A DNA stretch of 64,000 bases, from NCBI RefSeq assembly GCF_000715075.1, contig NC_134101.1:29070822-29134821 (forward strand), in the 5' to 3' direction. Positions 46,157-57,865 of this stretch are shown here, piece after piece. Source of the stretch: Nicotiana tabacum (Eukaryota; Streptophyta; Magnoliopsida; Solanales; Solanaceae). How positions within the stretch are numbered: position 1 is the first letter of the stretch; each line of letters starts with the position of its first letter. The notes beneath the pieces are model-generated. The model had not been told where the DNA came from, searched no databases, and was given only the letters and a program-made list of their open reading frames with translations. The translations under genes and the position numbers were made by a program.

Positions 46157-46656
46157 CACCAGTTAATACCATTTGACAAATGATAAAGCCAACCCAATGA
46201 CGATGATCAGATTTCAGTGAACTAATGTTTTCGTCGGCTTTAATAAATTTAATTCGCCCTCCTACTTTTAATTCGTGTACCAGTAACATTGACTATTATA
46301 GCAACTACGGTTGGTCTGATGGTGCTGTGTATTAGACAGTTACTTAATGATATTCATCTCGGTATACTTGATTTTGGTCAATAAACCTACTTATCTAGAT
46401 AGAAAAATAGGTGCCCTTTGAATCTGGAAAGCTGCAGGTAGTAATCTTTCAGTCGTGAACTAGTTTCTCCGGCTTTATTTTCAATATACAACAGCTCTGA
46501 ACTAGTTGGTTAACATTAGCTTTTGAGATTTAACTGAATAATTTGGATAGTTTGAGTTGGTTTTGAGACCAAAAGCTGAACTGTTATTCTAGAGTTAAAA
46601 ACCATCTCAGCTTGGGCCAGTGTTTTGTAGTGAGTGTAGAAGAGGGATGGCATTAC
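46157..46656 (+). other. CACTA interior, unassigned
   Basis: No recognised gene. A short minus-strand open frame (46289-46077) partly overlaps the receptor fragment in antisense. A plus-strand stretch near 46290-46350 reads VTLTIIATTVGLMVLC, a possible membrane span of unknown origin. TAGTG at 46628-46632 was considered as a transposon end and rejected. Confidence 0.3.
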
Positions 46657-48652
46657 TGTCACGACCCAATTTCTCCCTCCCTATGATGTCGTGACGGCAC
46701 CTAGTATCTACGACTAGGTAAGCCTAATATTTGCGGAATAATGAAATGAAAACATAAATTTAACAACTAACTGTTCAAAATACATAGTAATCCCAAAACC
46801 CGGAACATCGTGAATCACAAACTACAAAAGAAAAAAATCTAGTGTCTCTATATATCAGAGTCTAACAAGGAAAAATACAGAAGATAATAGATATGAGACA
46901 GAGTAGAAGGGGACTCTGAGGTCTGCAGACGCGGCAGATATACCTTGAAGTCTCCAAAACTGTCCCGGCTCACTGATAGTGCGGCTGATAAGGAGCACCT
47001 GGATCTGCACACGAAAAACATGTGAAGAAGAGTAGCATGAGTACACTACAATCGGTACCCAATAAGTGCCAAGCCTAACCTCGGTAGAGTAGTGACGAAG
47101 CCAGGTCCGGGCCCTATTGGAATATGATAATAAAGCAAGGTAAGAATGAAATATCGCACTAAAATAAAGATTGAAATTTAACAAGAAAGAATTCATAGAA
47201 GGTTACAACTCAATACACAGAAATACAACAAGAGATCTCCCGAGATACCGTCTCGTAATCCCAAAGTAAATATGCAAGACAGGAGGATCTCCCGAAATAC
47301 CGTTCCGCAGTCTCGAAGTAAATATGCAGTACAGGGGGATCTCCCCGGAATACCGTTCCGTAGTCCCAAAGTAAATATGCAGTACAGGGGGATCTTCCGG
47401 AATACCGTTCCATAGTCCCAAAGTAAATATGCAGGGAGAACTCCCGAGGAACCACCTCGTAGTCTCAAAAGTAAATAAACCAATCAAACGACAAATACAA
47501 CAGTTAACAGTAAGATTTCTACGGCTATACTGATAAAGAACAAGGAAAAGGCAGGAAAATCAACTAGGCATGCTTCACAGAGTTTAAGTAAGCAATTAAA
47601 GCACGTAGACATGTGATATTAGACTAAACAGGTTAGCTACACTTACTGTAATAACTCAATTAAGAATGAAAACAGATTAATACTCATTAAAATGGTATAA
47701 CTCAAAATAAAAGGAAAATAGGTTGTTGCTTAGTAAAAATTGGGTTTTTACAATAACTAGCCCGTGTACGTACTCGTCACCTCACGTACACGGCGCTCAT
47801 ATATCACAATAGTTCCAAATTCTAAGGGGATTTTCTCCACACAAAGTTAGGCAAGCCACTTACCTCGAGTCAAGCTCAATCAATCCGTAAGAATGCCCTT
47901 TCCTCGATTATCCCACTCCGAATGGCCCAAATCTAGCCAAACACAATTGCATATCATGAATACAACCATAATAGACTCATCTAATTAATGAAATCAATAT
48001 TTTAACAAAATTTTCGAAATCCGTCCTAAAAGGTCGACCCGGGCCCACGTCTCGGAATCGAGTAAAAGTCACAAAATTCAAAAGCCCATTCACTTACGAG
48101 TCTAACCATACCAAATTTACTAAAATAGAAACCAAATGGTAATTCAAATCCATAAATCAAACTTTCCAAATCCCTAGTCTCAAACTCCCAAATTCTACCT
48201 TAAACACACACTAACTAGGTGAAAAACTAAATGGGGAAGCAAGATTATTGATCAAAAATAAGCACAAGGGTCTTACCTCAAGAAATCTCTCGAAAAGGCT
48301 CTCAAAACTTGCCCTAAACCGAGTTTGCAAAGTCCAAAATGATAAAAATTACGAAACCCTTCGGTTTTAAACACTGCCCAGGCATTTCTGCACCTGCGCG
48401 TGCGCTTGTGCGAAAAATGATACCTTATGCGCAAATCACTTACCCCTTCTGCCTCCGCACCTGCGATGAAAAGGGCTGCATTTGCACGTGCACTTTTGCG
48501 GAAATCTTGTACGCTTCTGCGGTTTAACTTCGCGCCTGCGGACAACATTGCGCATTTGCGGGCATCATAGATGCGGCCTTTTCCACACACCTGCGACCCC
48601 TGACCAATCCATCCAACTCCGCTTCTGCGCCAATTTGCTCGCACCTGCGGGC
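46657..48652 (-). mobile_element. 3' LTR of Tekay 4, terminal part
   Basis: From the LTR end (TGTCACGACCC on the plus strand) to the Athila insertion point; the LTR resumes at 59805. It contains a tandem repeat (47215-47470) and a GC dyad cluster (about 48380-48650) with CGCACCTGCG-like words. Target duplication CGGGC at 48648-48652. Confidence 0.85.
47215..47470 (-). repeat. ~57-bp tandem repeat in the Tekay 4 LTR
   Basis: Four to five units containing AAGTAAATATGCAGTACAGG, GGGATCTCCCGGAATACCGT and TCCGTAGTCCCA. It produces three overlapping false open frames on the minus strand. Confidence 0.88.
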
Positions 48653-50216
48653 TGATCTGTGCCAAACCTACACCACAATTGAGTAGCAAGACGGTCGATG
48701 CAATAATAAACCCAACAAAGATCGGGATCGAATCCACAGGGAGCTAGAATATGGGATTAGGTGTATATCTAAGTTAAATAAAAGTTTTGGCTTTAATTAC
48801 ATTTCCACAAACTTGATTGGTGTTTCTATTTCTAACTTTACTTAAAAGATTGCAATAATTGAAACTAAGGACAATATTTTTGTTGTTGTTTTTCAAATGT
48901 TTAAAGAGACTAGGGTAGAGACTTCTACCTAGGTGGATATCTAACGGGTAGCAAAATCTAGGGTAAACTTGATTAGTTGGGATTATAATATAGCAATCAC
49001 ACCCGGGTACTCACTCTATACCTCTCGGTAATTTGAGTAATTTTACCCAATTTGGCTTTCTCAAGTCTAAATGGGTATTCTTGCAAATCAAGTGATATTA
49101 GCTCAAGTTGGGTATTACTATCTCTAGGATTAACCCTCTAATTGGGGCTATCAATTTCTTGAGTTCACCCCAATTCCTTATTAGCCTAGTTTTCCTAGAC
49201 TTAGTCCCTCTTTCTCAAGTAGAGACTAAGTCATAAAGGTATGAATCAATGTTTAATTAATTCTTGAGTTCTAGCAAGAACTAGACTAAATATCACTAAC
49301 CCTTTCACATTCAAGCCCTAAAATCAAATACCCATTAAATACCCACACTAGAGTTAGGTCACAATCCTAGCTATGGGTTTATTTACTCAGGAAATAACAG
49401 AAATTAAAGATGAAAAGAAGATAAAATTCATAATACTAGATTAAAAGATGAAAATCTAATGTTATAAGGTGAATCTAATACAAAATTGCCCAAAAGGGAA
49501 GTTACAGTCGTCTTACGTGCTTAGCAAAATACACAACATGACCTAAAGATGACAAAAAGTTCTATTTATACTAAATTAAAATTTTCGAACAAAAATACCC
49601 CTGCGGAGGTTACGCAACCGCGTAATTCTGACCGCGGCCGCACTCTTGCTTTAGCAGCCGCATAATTCTGATCGCGGTCCGCGTTCTTCACTTCTGGATC
49701 TGGGTTGAGCATGATTTCGCGGACCGCGTAATTTCCATCGCGGTCGCTCAGGAGACTTCCGCGGCCACATAATCTTAACGCGGACCACACTTTTTATTTT
49801 TGCTTAAAATGTAAGCTCTCTGAACCTCAGCAACCACGGTCCCCGTAATTCCAATCGCGGCCGCGCAGTTACTTTCACGGCCACACCTTTCTGACGCGGT
49901 CCGCGTTAATGTTTTAGCCCAAAAATCCATCTCTCTGAATCTTCCTTTCGCGGACCTCGAAATAGTGCTCGCGATCGCGTTGTAGCTTTCGCGGCCACAC
50001 AATATTTGTGCGGCCCACGTTTCACATCTTTTTCTTATGGAGGTGGGAATTACCCTATTTGACTCCTTTATGAGTTGATTATGACTCCTTTGGATCATTT
50101 TAAATAATCCCTGCAAGCAAGCATATTACATTAGTTTCCGTGAATACTTTCACGCATATTTGGCCCTAAACAGAAGTAAAAGAGAGCAAATAATAGGTTA
50201 AAATCTCTACTTATCA
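48653..50216 (-). mobile_element. Athila 3' LTR
   Basis: 1564 bp. Contains a GC dyad cluster (about 49600-50030: GACCGCGGCCGC, GATCGCGGTCCGCG, CGCGATCGCG). Aligns closely to the 5' LTR but lacks the extra ~385-bp duplication found there. Confidence 0.9.
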
Positions 50217-52095
50217 ACTCCCCCAAACTTAAGCTTTTGCTTGTCCTCGAGCAAATAGGATAATTCCCACCTCCACAAGAAAAAGAAAAGGATATTTCAG
50301 CTGGCCTAAGGTGACTCCATCAAGCATCAATTGGGACTAGCAATTACCCTCAACACAAATGAATTATCAACAACATCATGTTATGACCTTTTGAGTACTA
50401 TAGTTCTAATGTGACACTAGAGCATCAAGAGTTGACTCAATTCATCAAGGAAGCTCGCTCTATCACGTAGGTCATTTTGGATCCCAAACTCCTCCCCCTC
50501 TACTCTCCATGAGAAAATCTCACTTTTTAGAATGTACCACTCAAAACAAGGATTGTGAAGAAGTGCGCTCATCACTCTCAAAAGAATGCCACAAGTCCGG
50601 CTCTAAGTACCATAAGCTTTCCCCTTATGTAAACCACCACTAATGTAAGCTCACTTAACTTGAAATCATATAGGGCTTTATTGGGATGTAATGAAGACTT
50701 TTGGATCAAGGTAGGACTTATCGAACTATGATGGTTTCATCTTTCTTTAAGCACTCCATTTTCTCATTTCGGCTCATACTTTCTCGACTCTTTGAGTCAT
50801 TTTCTTCTTCCTTAGGGAAACTAGAGAGACACACCGTCACTCTTTCTTACTCATGACAATCAATTTTCTCCTTTTATCATCATTCCATGCCTTTCATCAT
50901 TGCATTCTTTGAATCCCTTCAACCTTCACTTTCTTTTTGGCTTTTCTTCCTTTTCTTTGCCTTTCCTTTTCATCAATTCTTTTTCTTCTTTGAACCTTTT
51001 ATCACTTTCAAATTCCTCGTCTCTCCCCCAAACTTATGCTTTTTTCAATTATTTGAAGAATGCTAAGGAAAGATCGGGTGCCAAGAGAGGGTCATTATAC
51101 AACAGATAAAGGCTTGTAATATGGCTATTGAATTAAAAAGGGCTTCAGCTCAAAGGGATTGACTAGGGATGTCACATTGGTAGGCTACGGAAGCTTTCAA
51201 GTTTCCAGTTGGATCAATAAGATCCTACAATCATTTCTCAAGTTGAGCTACACTTAGAATTTCGCCTAGACAAACATTCAGGGCAAGTTCTAGACTTATT
51301 GGCATGGAACTTGGACTTGCAATTCAATACCTCACCTCTCAAGCTGCTGGATTGTTAAAGAGAACAGAGTCGAGGGCCCACAACAACCCTAGCTAAGAGT
51401 GAAAATCACAAATGGCTCAAAAAAACCACTCGATGATTGTTTTAGTCAACACAAGAGTCTAAAGGTCACAACTAGAGCTAATCTTTGCCAATCAACTTGT
51501 TTCTAACCATAAGGTCGAATGTAAATGTGTTAGTACCAAGTAAAGCCTGCTTGAGACACTTTTATTCATTAGTACTATATATACAAAAACATAAAGAAAA
51601 CGGACTCAATCCCTTAAGAAGGTTGTTAAGCCATCCATCGTTGGGAAGAGCCATCCGGTTCACACAACATCCCCCTTTGGAAAGAATCGTGGCATTAAGA
51701 AAACTAAAGGCTTATTGTTCACATAAAATATAAAAAGAAACTAACAACTTAAAAAGAAGCTGCTAAAGTAAATAAGAAGCTATGCTACTAAGGAAAAACA
51801 ACGAAAGAAGTTATGAAGTAAAGTAGACTGAATATGTACAAAATGAAGTAAAGCGAATATATACATAATGGAAATGAATATATACATCGAATGGTAAGAA
51901 TGTATACATACTAAAAGTGAAAATAAAGATAAATAAAGATAAAGAAAAATAGTATAATGGTTATTACATACCAAATGTCATCAAATCCAAATGGACCACC
52001 CCCAAATGAAAAATAGCATTGTCCTCAATGCTCATAACAAATAAGAACAGGGAAAAGGGGTAGAGAGTAGAGAAAACTCCTTATGTGGTCTCTGT
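50217..52095 (-). other. Athila 3' internal region, non-coding
   Basis: Polypurine tract at its low end, then about 1.9 kb without a supported gene. It is T/C-rich in parts (50870-51050). The open frames are short and low in complexity. In intact Athila elements an extra, env-like ORF occupies this position; only a remnant at 52096-52290 is visible. Confidence 0.45.
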
Positions 52096-52290
52096 CTACA
52101 TCGGGTCATCAGCACCCTCTGTATCCTCTAACTGGATGTCCACATCCTCTGACTGGGCGACTACGGGTTTTCTGAGCATCCGAATCAGCTCCTCAGTAGT
52201 GTTTAAAGTGGCAGTAGGCTCCTCAGACTGGCCGGCTGCTGCCTCTAATGCTCGGGCGCGGTCCGTGAAAAACTGGCCGCGGCCGCACAA
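52096..52290 (-). pseudogene. Remnant of the Athila extra ORF, C-terminal part
   Basis: The minus frame ARALEAAAGQSEEPTATLNT, then EELIRMLRKPVVAQSEDVDI and QLEDTEGADDPM, then stop. An acidic, helical-looking tail like those in the third ORF of solanaceous Athila elements; function unknown. Upstream it merges into a GC dyad cluster (52250-52450), so the N-terminal part is lost or replaced. Confidence 0.45.
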
Positions 52291-52460
52291 TTTGTGCGGA
52301 CCGTGAAAATTTGAACGCGGCCGCGAACTCTGAAGGAATTTTGACAGGCCAACTTCAGAGAGTTGGCATTTTTCCCATTTCAGCTACGCAACCGCGCGCA
52401 GAATTGTGCGGCCGCAAAGTGCTCATGCGGTCCACAAAGTTTTGAGCGCGGTCCGGGAAA
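52250..52460. repeat. GC dyad cluster inside Athila internal DNA
   Basis: TGGCCGCGGCCGCACAATTT, GTGCGGACCGTGAAAATTTG, GAACGCGGCCGCGAACTC, CAACCGCGCGCAG, GTGCGGCCGCAAAG, ATGCGGTCCAC and GAGCGCGGTCCGGG at intervals of 20-40 bases. Same style as the clusters in the LTRs, here outside an LTR. Confidence 0.75.
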
Positions 52461-52651
52461 GTTCACCACTTAGACAAATTTTTTCCTTGTCAATTTCCTG
52501 CACTGCACAGCCAATTCCTACATACACTTCACAACCAGTCCGTCCAAAATAATGTCTAATCTAAGAAGAAAATCAAAAGAAAGAAAAATACATGGGTTGC
52601 CTCCCAAGAAGCGCTTGATTTAACGTCGCGGCACGACGTATGTTACCACCA

Positions 52652-53411
52652 TCATTTGAAATGGATCAATGACACAACGTGGCTATCATCAATCTTGCCA
52701 AGGTAGTGATTCACTCGGTGCCCATTGACTCTAAAGATCCTACCATTCTTGTTTTTCAAATCTAGAGAACCGAAAGGAGTCACATGTACCACTTCAAAAG
52801 GACCACTCCACTTCGACTTGAGCTTTCCCGGAAACATCTGTAACTGAGAGTTGAATAAAAGAACAAGGTCACTTTTTTTGAATTCTTTATTCCGGATATA
52901 CTTATCATGTAGGTACTTCATCTTGTCCTTATACAAGGATGAACTGGAGTAAGCATGGAACCGGAACTCATCAAGTTCATTCAATTTCTCCACCCAAAGA
53001 TTGAAAGCTACATCCCACAGAAGGTAGGCCAATAGAATCCACAACTTAGGACCTTTGTATAATGCTCTAATTCCGGTGGAATTGGCAATCATCATAACGC
53101 TTAACGAGCTCGCTAGCGTCTTTGTATAAGGTAGGCCAATAGAATCCACAACTTAGGACCTTTGTAGCAGTTCTCGCCCCACCATGGTGACCACCATAGG
53201 GCGAGGATTGGCAAGCTTCAAAAATACCCGATTGCTCTTCTTCTTGAACACATCTCCGGATAACACCATCAGTGCAAATTTTGAGGAGATACGGCTCATC
53301 AAAATAGTAGTCCAGGCAGTCCCATCTGAGCTTCTTCTGTTGGTTAGAGGAGAACTCATTCGGAATAATTCCACTCATTAGATAGTTTTCCACATCGGCA
53401 AACCATGGCAT
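52652..53411 (-). pseudogene. Athila integrase with catalytic core missing
   Basis: The N-terminal part (53411-53067) shows the zinc-binding region: RRCVQEEEQSGIFEACQSSP, YGGHHGGARTATKVLSCGFY and KDASELVKRYDDCQFHRN. The C-terminal part (53000-52652, another frame) shows WVEKLNELDEFRFHAYSSSS, IRNKEFKKSDLVLLFNSQL, FPGKLKSKWSGPFEVVHVTP and NGHRVNHYLG. Between them the D,D,E core, normally more than 100 residues, is absent. In its place lies a 107-base duplication bounded by a repeated GGCCAATAGAATCCACAACT (53028 and 53135). The product could not integrate DNA. Confidence 0.88.
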
Positions 53412-53435
53412 CCCGGTTATAGAAATGGAAAGGAG

Positions 53436-54671
53436 TTATTCGTCAGGAAATAAATCATTGATCTCAAGGCCATCATGTGGTCTCCCCTCCTCCTCCAATC
53501 GGGACAAGTGGTCTGCTACTTGATTTTCACTACCCTTTCGGTCTTGAATCTCTAGATCAAACTCTTGAAATAGAAGCACCCACCGCATCAACCTTGCCTT
53601 AGAGTCTTTCTTGCTCATCAAATAACAAAGTGTCGCATGGTCGGTGTGAACAATCACCTTTGTGACCATTAGGTACGGGCAAAACTTCTCCATGGCAAAG
53701 ACAATGGCTAGGAATTCTTTCTCGGTCACCGTATATTTGACTTGGGCCTCATTCATGGTCTTGCTAGCATAGTAGACTGGATGAAAGATCTTATTAATTC
53801 GTTGCCCCAATACCGCACCAACTACCACATCGCTTGTATCACACATGAGCTCAAATGGTAAGCGCCAATTTGGCGCGGTGATAATAGGAATGGTAGTCAA
53901 CTTATACTTGAGTAGTTCAAATGCCTTCATGCAATCTTCATTGAAAAGTAACTTGGCATCTTTCTCCAAGAGTTTGCACAAGGGGTTTACCACCTTAGAA
54001 AAGTCCTTGATGAATCGGCAGTAAAACCCCGCATGACCTAGAAAGCTTCTCACTCCCTTTACGGAAGTAGGGGGAGGGAGTTTGGATATCACTTCAATTT
54101 TTGCTTTATCAACCTCAATGTCATTCATGGAAATCATGTGACCGAGGACAATGCCCTCCTTGACCATAAAGTGACACTTTTTCCAATTCAGCACCAAGTT
54201 AGTTTCTTCACAACGTGCCAATACCTTATCCAAGTTATCCAAGCATTCTTCAAAAGAATCCCCCATGATAGAAAAATCATCCATGAAAACCTCGAGAAAG
54301 TCCTCCACCATATCGGTGAAGATGGAAATCATACACCGCTGAAAAGTTATCGGTGCATTGCATAACCCGAATAGCATCCGTGAGAATGTGAAAGTGCCAT
54401 ATGGACAAGTGAAGGTGGTCTTCTCTTGATCTTCAGATGCAATAAGAATCTGGTTATATCCGGAATTCCCATCCAAAAAGCAATAATAAGCACGTCCGGC
54501 AAGTCTATCCAACATTTGGTCAACAAATGGCAATGAAAAATGGTCTTTCTGGGTCACTTTGTTCAGCTTCCTATTATCCATGCATACCCTCCAACAGATG
54601 ACAGTTCTTGTGGGGATCAATTCATTTCTATCATTTGTGATCACAGCCATGCCCCCTTCTTTGGGACACAT
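53436..54671 (-). pseudogene. Athila reverse transcriptase and RNase H
   Basis: A single open 411-codon stretch: [64 protein letters not shown] active site (54276-54287) in [11 protein letters not shown], then [20 protein letters not shown]. RNase H follows with [41 protein letters not shown] and [14 protein letters not shown]. The frame begins mid-domain at [20 protein letters not shown]; the few codons upstream connect in the same frame to the protease piece after a stop. Catalytic Asp residues are kept, so the domain itself looks intact. Confidence 0.93.
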
Positions 54672-56078
54672 TGTACCAGCGAAGTCTATGAACTATCAGA
54701 AATGGGGTACCCAACCCCTGCATCTAGCCACTTGATGATCTCTTTCTTGACTACCTCTTGCATGGCCTCGATCAACCTCCTTTGATTCCATGGAGGGTTT
54801 GGCATCTTCCTCCAATATGATTTTGTACATGCAAAAGGCGGGGCTTATACCTCGAATATCTGCCAATGTCCAACCTATTGCCTTCTTCCTTCTTTGAAAC
54901 ACCGCAAGGGTGGAATCTACTTGCACGTAAGTTAAGCACGAAGAGAGAATAACAGGTAATGTGGAACAAGGGCCTAAGAACTCATACCTGAGGTGTGAAG
55001 GCAAGGACTTCAACTCCAATGTGTGTGGCTCCTCGATTGAGGGCTTTATCGGTGAAGTCTTCCGGTTCTCAAGGTCCAAGGAAAGTTTTCGGGGTCCATA
55101 TGTGTAGGATCCCATTCCTGGCAAAGCATTTGCACATTCTACCAAGCCTTCCTTCTCATCCTCATCATGATTCAACAACACAGCTTCCAAAGGGTCTTCC
55201 ACATTAATCATAGCACTTGTGTCATCAACAATCACCTCAGTCACAAGATCCATAAACGAACATACTTCGTTGCTATTAGGCTGCCTCATTGACTTGCACA
55301 CGTGGAACACAACCTTTTCATCGCCCACCTGGAAGGTGAACTCCCCAGCTTCCACATCAACTAAGGCCTTCCCTGTAGCTAGGAAAGGTCTCCCCAATAT
55401 GATTGGCACCTCATAGTCAACCTCACAGTTGAGTATCACAAAATCTGCGGGAAGTATGAACTTGTCGACCCGAACTAGCACATCATCAATTATCCCCAAT
55501 GGTCTCTTCATTGTTCGGTCTGACATTTCCAACCTCATGGAAGTAGGTCTTGGTTTCCCAATTCCCAATGTCTTGAGCACAGAATATGGCATCAAATTAA
55601 TGCTCGCTCCCAAATCACACAAGGCTTTGGCGAAATCGGCACTACCAAAAATGCATGGAATTGTAAAGGCACTGGGATCTTCTAGCTTTGGAGCCATGGG
55701 ATGCACAATGGCACTCACTTGATGTGTCATTTTGATCATCTCATAGTTCATTGACCTCTTCTTTGTTACCAAGTCCTTCATGAACTTGGCATATCCCGGC
55801 ATTTGTTCTAGAGCTTCAACCAAAGGCACATTTATGGACAAACTTTTCATCATATCAATGAATTTCTTGAATTGGTTCTCATTGTTTTGCTTTGCGAGCC
55901 TTTGAGGATATGGTAGAGGAGTCCTTGGCAAAGGAGCCTTGGCTTTGGGCACTACCGGATCAGGTATGTCAATCACGTGTTTCCTAGACGGGTTCACATC
56001 ATCTTGTGTCTCCTCCATGTTTTCATCAATGTCTATCCCCACTTCATCGTTCACATTCTCATCATTTCTTGGCTCATC
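54672..56078 (-). pseudogene. Athila gag C-terminus and protease
   Basis: The frame 56054-54696 begins acidic (GIDIDENMEETQDD), then PLPRTPLPYPQRLAKQNNEN, QFKKFIDMMKSLSINVPLVE and ALEQMPGYAKFMKDLVTKKR. The aspartic protease follows: FAKALCDLGASINLMPYSVL, with D-L-G-A as the active site, and VPIILGRPFLATGKALVDVE. It ends in the linker to RT (RKKAIGWTLADIRGISPAFC, then RGHARGSQERDHQVARCRGW, one frame altered). 452 codons without a stop, so it is one of the best-preserved coding stretches of the window. Confidence 0.92.
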
Positions 56079-57744
56079 CTATTCTTGCAAAACCACATCA
56101 TCATTCACGATCTTTCTTGGATTGGAGGTACTAGCAACTCCACCTCTACCACTTCTTGTAGTCACCGCCATAGCATGGCCCATATTGTTTCCACCCTTCG
56201 GGTTTACTACCGTATCACTTGGTATTGACCCCTTAGGGCGAGTATTCAAGGCTTGAGAAATTTGACCCATTTGGACTTCCAGTTGCGGATAGAAGTGTTT
56301 TGGGAGGCTATTTGGGCATCGGAGTCGGCGTTTCTTTCCATCATTTGCTTGAACATACTTTCTATCCATTCCATCTCATTGTTGGAAGAACTTTGCCCTT
56401 ATGACGGATATGGAGACAGGTTGTTGGGTTGTTGATACATCGGGGGCCTTTGAAAGCCCGACCCCCGGTTCCCTTCATTATTGTTATTCCAACACCCTTG
56501 GTTTCCATTGCCTCCCCAATTACTATTATTGTTGTCACCCCAATTGCCTTGGTTATTTCCTTGATTCCCCCAATTGTTCGGATTGTTGTTGTTGACACTA
56601 TTCCAATTCCCTTGGCCTTGGTTGCCCCAATTTTGATTGTTTCCCTATGATCTCCATTGTTGTTGATTTGGAGCATTGCTCCGTTGACCTTGGTAATTGT
56701 TCACATATTGAACCTCTTCACTTTGATCGTCATAAGAGTAATCTTGGTTGTACCCACTACCACTTTGCTCAAATTGATCCTGATTGTGTTGAACTTGTTG
56801 ACCTCTTTGTCTCCTCTTGTTAACCATTACATTCACTCATTCCATGGCATTTACTTGCTTTGGCCCCTGAACCTGCTGAAGTTGAGCCTTGGCTAACTAA
56901 TTCATGGTATTTGTGAACTCTGCAATGGCTTGTCCGTGATCATGAAGTTCCTTGTGAAGGTGGATAACATTAGGGTCACCCTGAGGAACATTGGCTCTAC
57001 TTTGCCATGCCGATGAGGTGTCCGCCATCGCATCTAAGATATCACAAGCTTCAGAATAAGGTGTGTTCATGAAGTTACCCCCAACGAGTTGATTTACCAC
57101 ATATTGATTTGTTGTGTTGATCCCCCTGTAGAAGGTCTATTGGATCATGGACTCGGTCATATCATTATTCGGGCATTCTTTGACCATGGTGCGATATTTT
57201 TCCTAAATCTCGTGCAATGGCTCATTGGGCTCTTGTTTGAAAGCTAAAATTTCATCCCTTAGTGTAGCCATGTGCCCCGGAGAGAAGAATTTGCAATGAA
57301 CTTCTCGGCCAACTCATCCCAAATATGGATGGAATGATTGGGAAATCTCTCTATCCAGTCCAAGGCCTTTCCCCGTAGAGAAAAGGGAAATAGCCTTAAC
57401 CATAGTGCATCCTCTGTGACATTTGTTTGCTTGCTCCCCTAACAAGTATCTACGAAAGCCTTGAGATGCTTGTAGGCATTTTGGTGTGGAGCTCCGGTGA
57501 AGAAATCTCGTTGCTCAAGCAGTGTAAGCATCACATTGGTAATTTGGAAGTTGCACGCCCTAATCTGGGGCGGGACTATTGCACTTGCATAGCCCTAATT
57601 CGGCAACACCATGTGCGGTGCTCTTGGTGGAGGTGGTCGGCCTCGCCTGTTTATTTGAGGCTCGGGATGAACCTCGTCCACTTGATCGTCATCTACATCT
57701 TCCCCCAATGGTAAATTTCCGAGGGGCTCGTAGTTAAGGGCCAT
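56079..57744 (-). pseudogene. Athila gag, N-terminal and middle part, broken
   Basis: The ATG at 57744 (MALNYEPLGNLPLGEDVDDD) lies 100 bases inside the PBS. The frame then shows RACNFQITNVMLTLLEQRDF, a gag core piece ALWLRLFPFSLRGKALDWIE, IWDELAEKFI, and the Asn/Gly/Gln-rich segment (56680-56450; NQGQGNWN, NNWGNQGNNQGNWG). The tail is EWIESMFKQMMERN and RNLEVQMGQISQALNTRPKG. At least eight stops and shifts interrupt it. Forms the particle in intact elements. Confidence 0.85.
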
Positions 57745-57842
57745 TTTGTACCTGAAAGCAATTCACAAACAAAATTAGTGACTCGAAAGGAAAGAAAGAC
57801 AAAACATACAAATACCTAGATATATAGCTAAATCCATTTAAC

Positions 57843-57865
57843 TCCCCGGCAACGGTGTCAAAAAT
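57843..57865 (-). other. Athila primer binding site
   Basis: Minus strand ATTTTTGACACCGTTGCCGG followed by GGA. The 3' part CACCGTTGCCGGGGA fits the tRNA-Asp complement used by Athila elements; the first bases (TGGCG in the consensus) have changed. Confidence 0.75.

Larger units (their letters stand above)
18477..46656 (+). mobile_element. CACTA-type transposon DNA carrying captured gene pieces; split by Tekay 2
   Basis: Opens with CACTACTACAAAAAAGGCC, a typical CACTA (En/Spm-type) terminal repeat, preceded by GGG as possible half of a 3-bp duplication. No transposase is visible. The element's own DNA is 18477-19468 plus 43157-46656; Tekay 2 (19469-43156, with its ATTAT duplication) sits between. 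The cargo includes BASS4-like (18964-19249) and LysM-receptor-like (45901-46156) fragments and possibly two orphan exons. The right end is not in the window: Tekay 4 begins at 46657, also inside this DNA. Assigning 43157-46656 to the same element follows from the ATTAT duplication but not from a second terminus. Confidence 0.6.

Noticed and set aside
46077..46289. 70-codon minus-strand open frame with a hydrophobic stretch
   Set aside because: Half of it is antisense to the LysM-receptor fragment; the other half is not recognised. Not called as a gene.
46622..46636. TTTGTAGTGAGTG as the right terminus of the CACTA element
   Set aside because: It contains TAGTG, but its inverted sequence agrees with the left terminus only over CACTAC and an A-run. 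No 3-bp duplication GGG follows, and the Tekay 1 LTR does not resume. The true right end is more likely beyond 64000.
47193..47487. Three overlapping minus-strand open frames of 80-96 codons
   Set aside because: All read the same ~57-bp tandem repeat in the Tekay 4 LTR in different frames.
56079..56896. Plus-strand open frames of 60-105 codons opposite Athila gag
   Set aside because: They are antisense shadows of the Asn/Gly/Gln-rich gag region.
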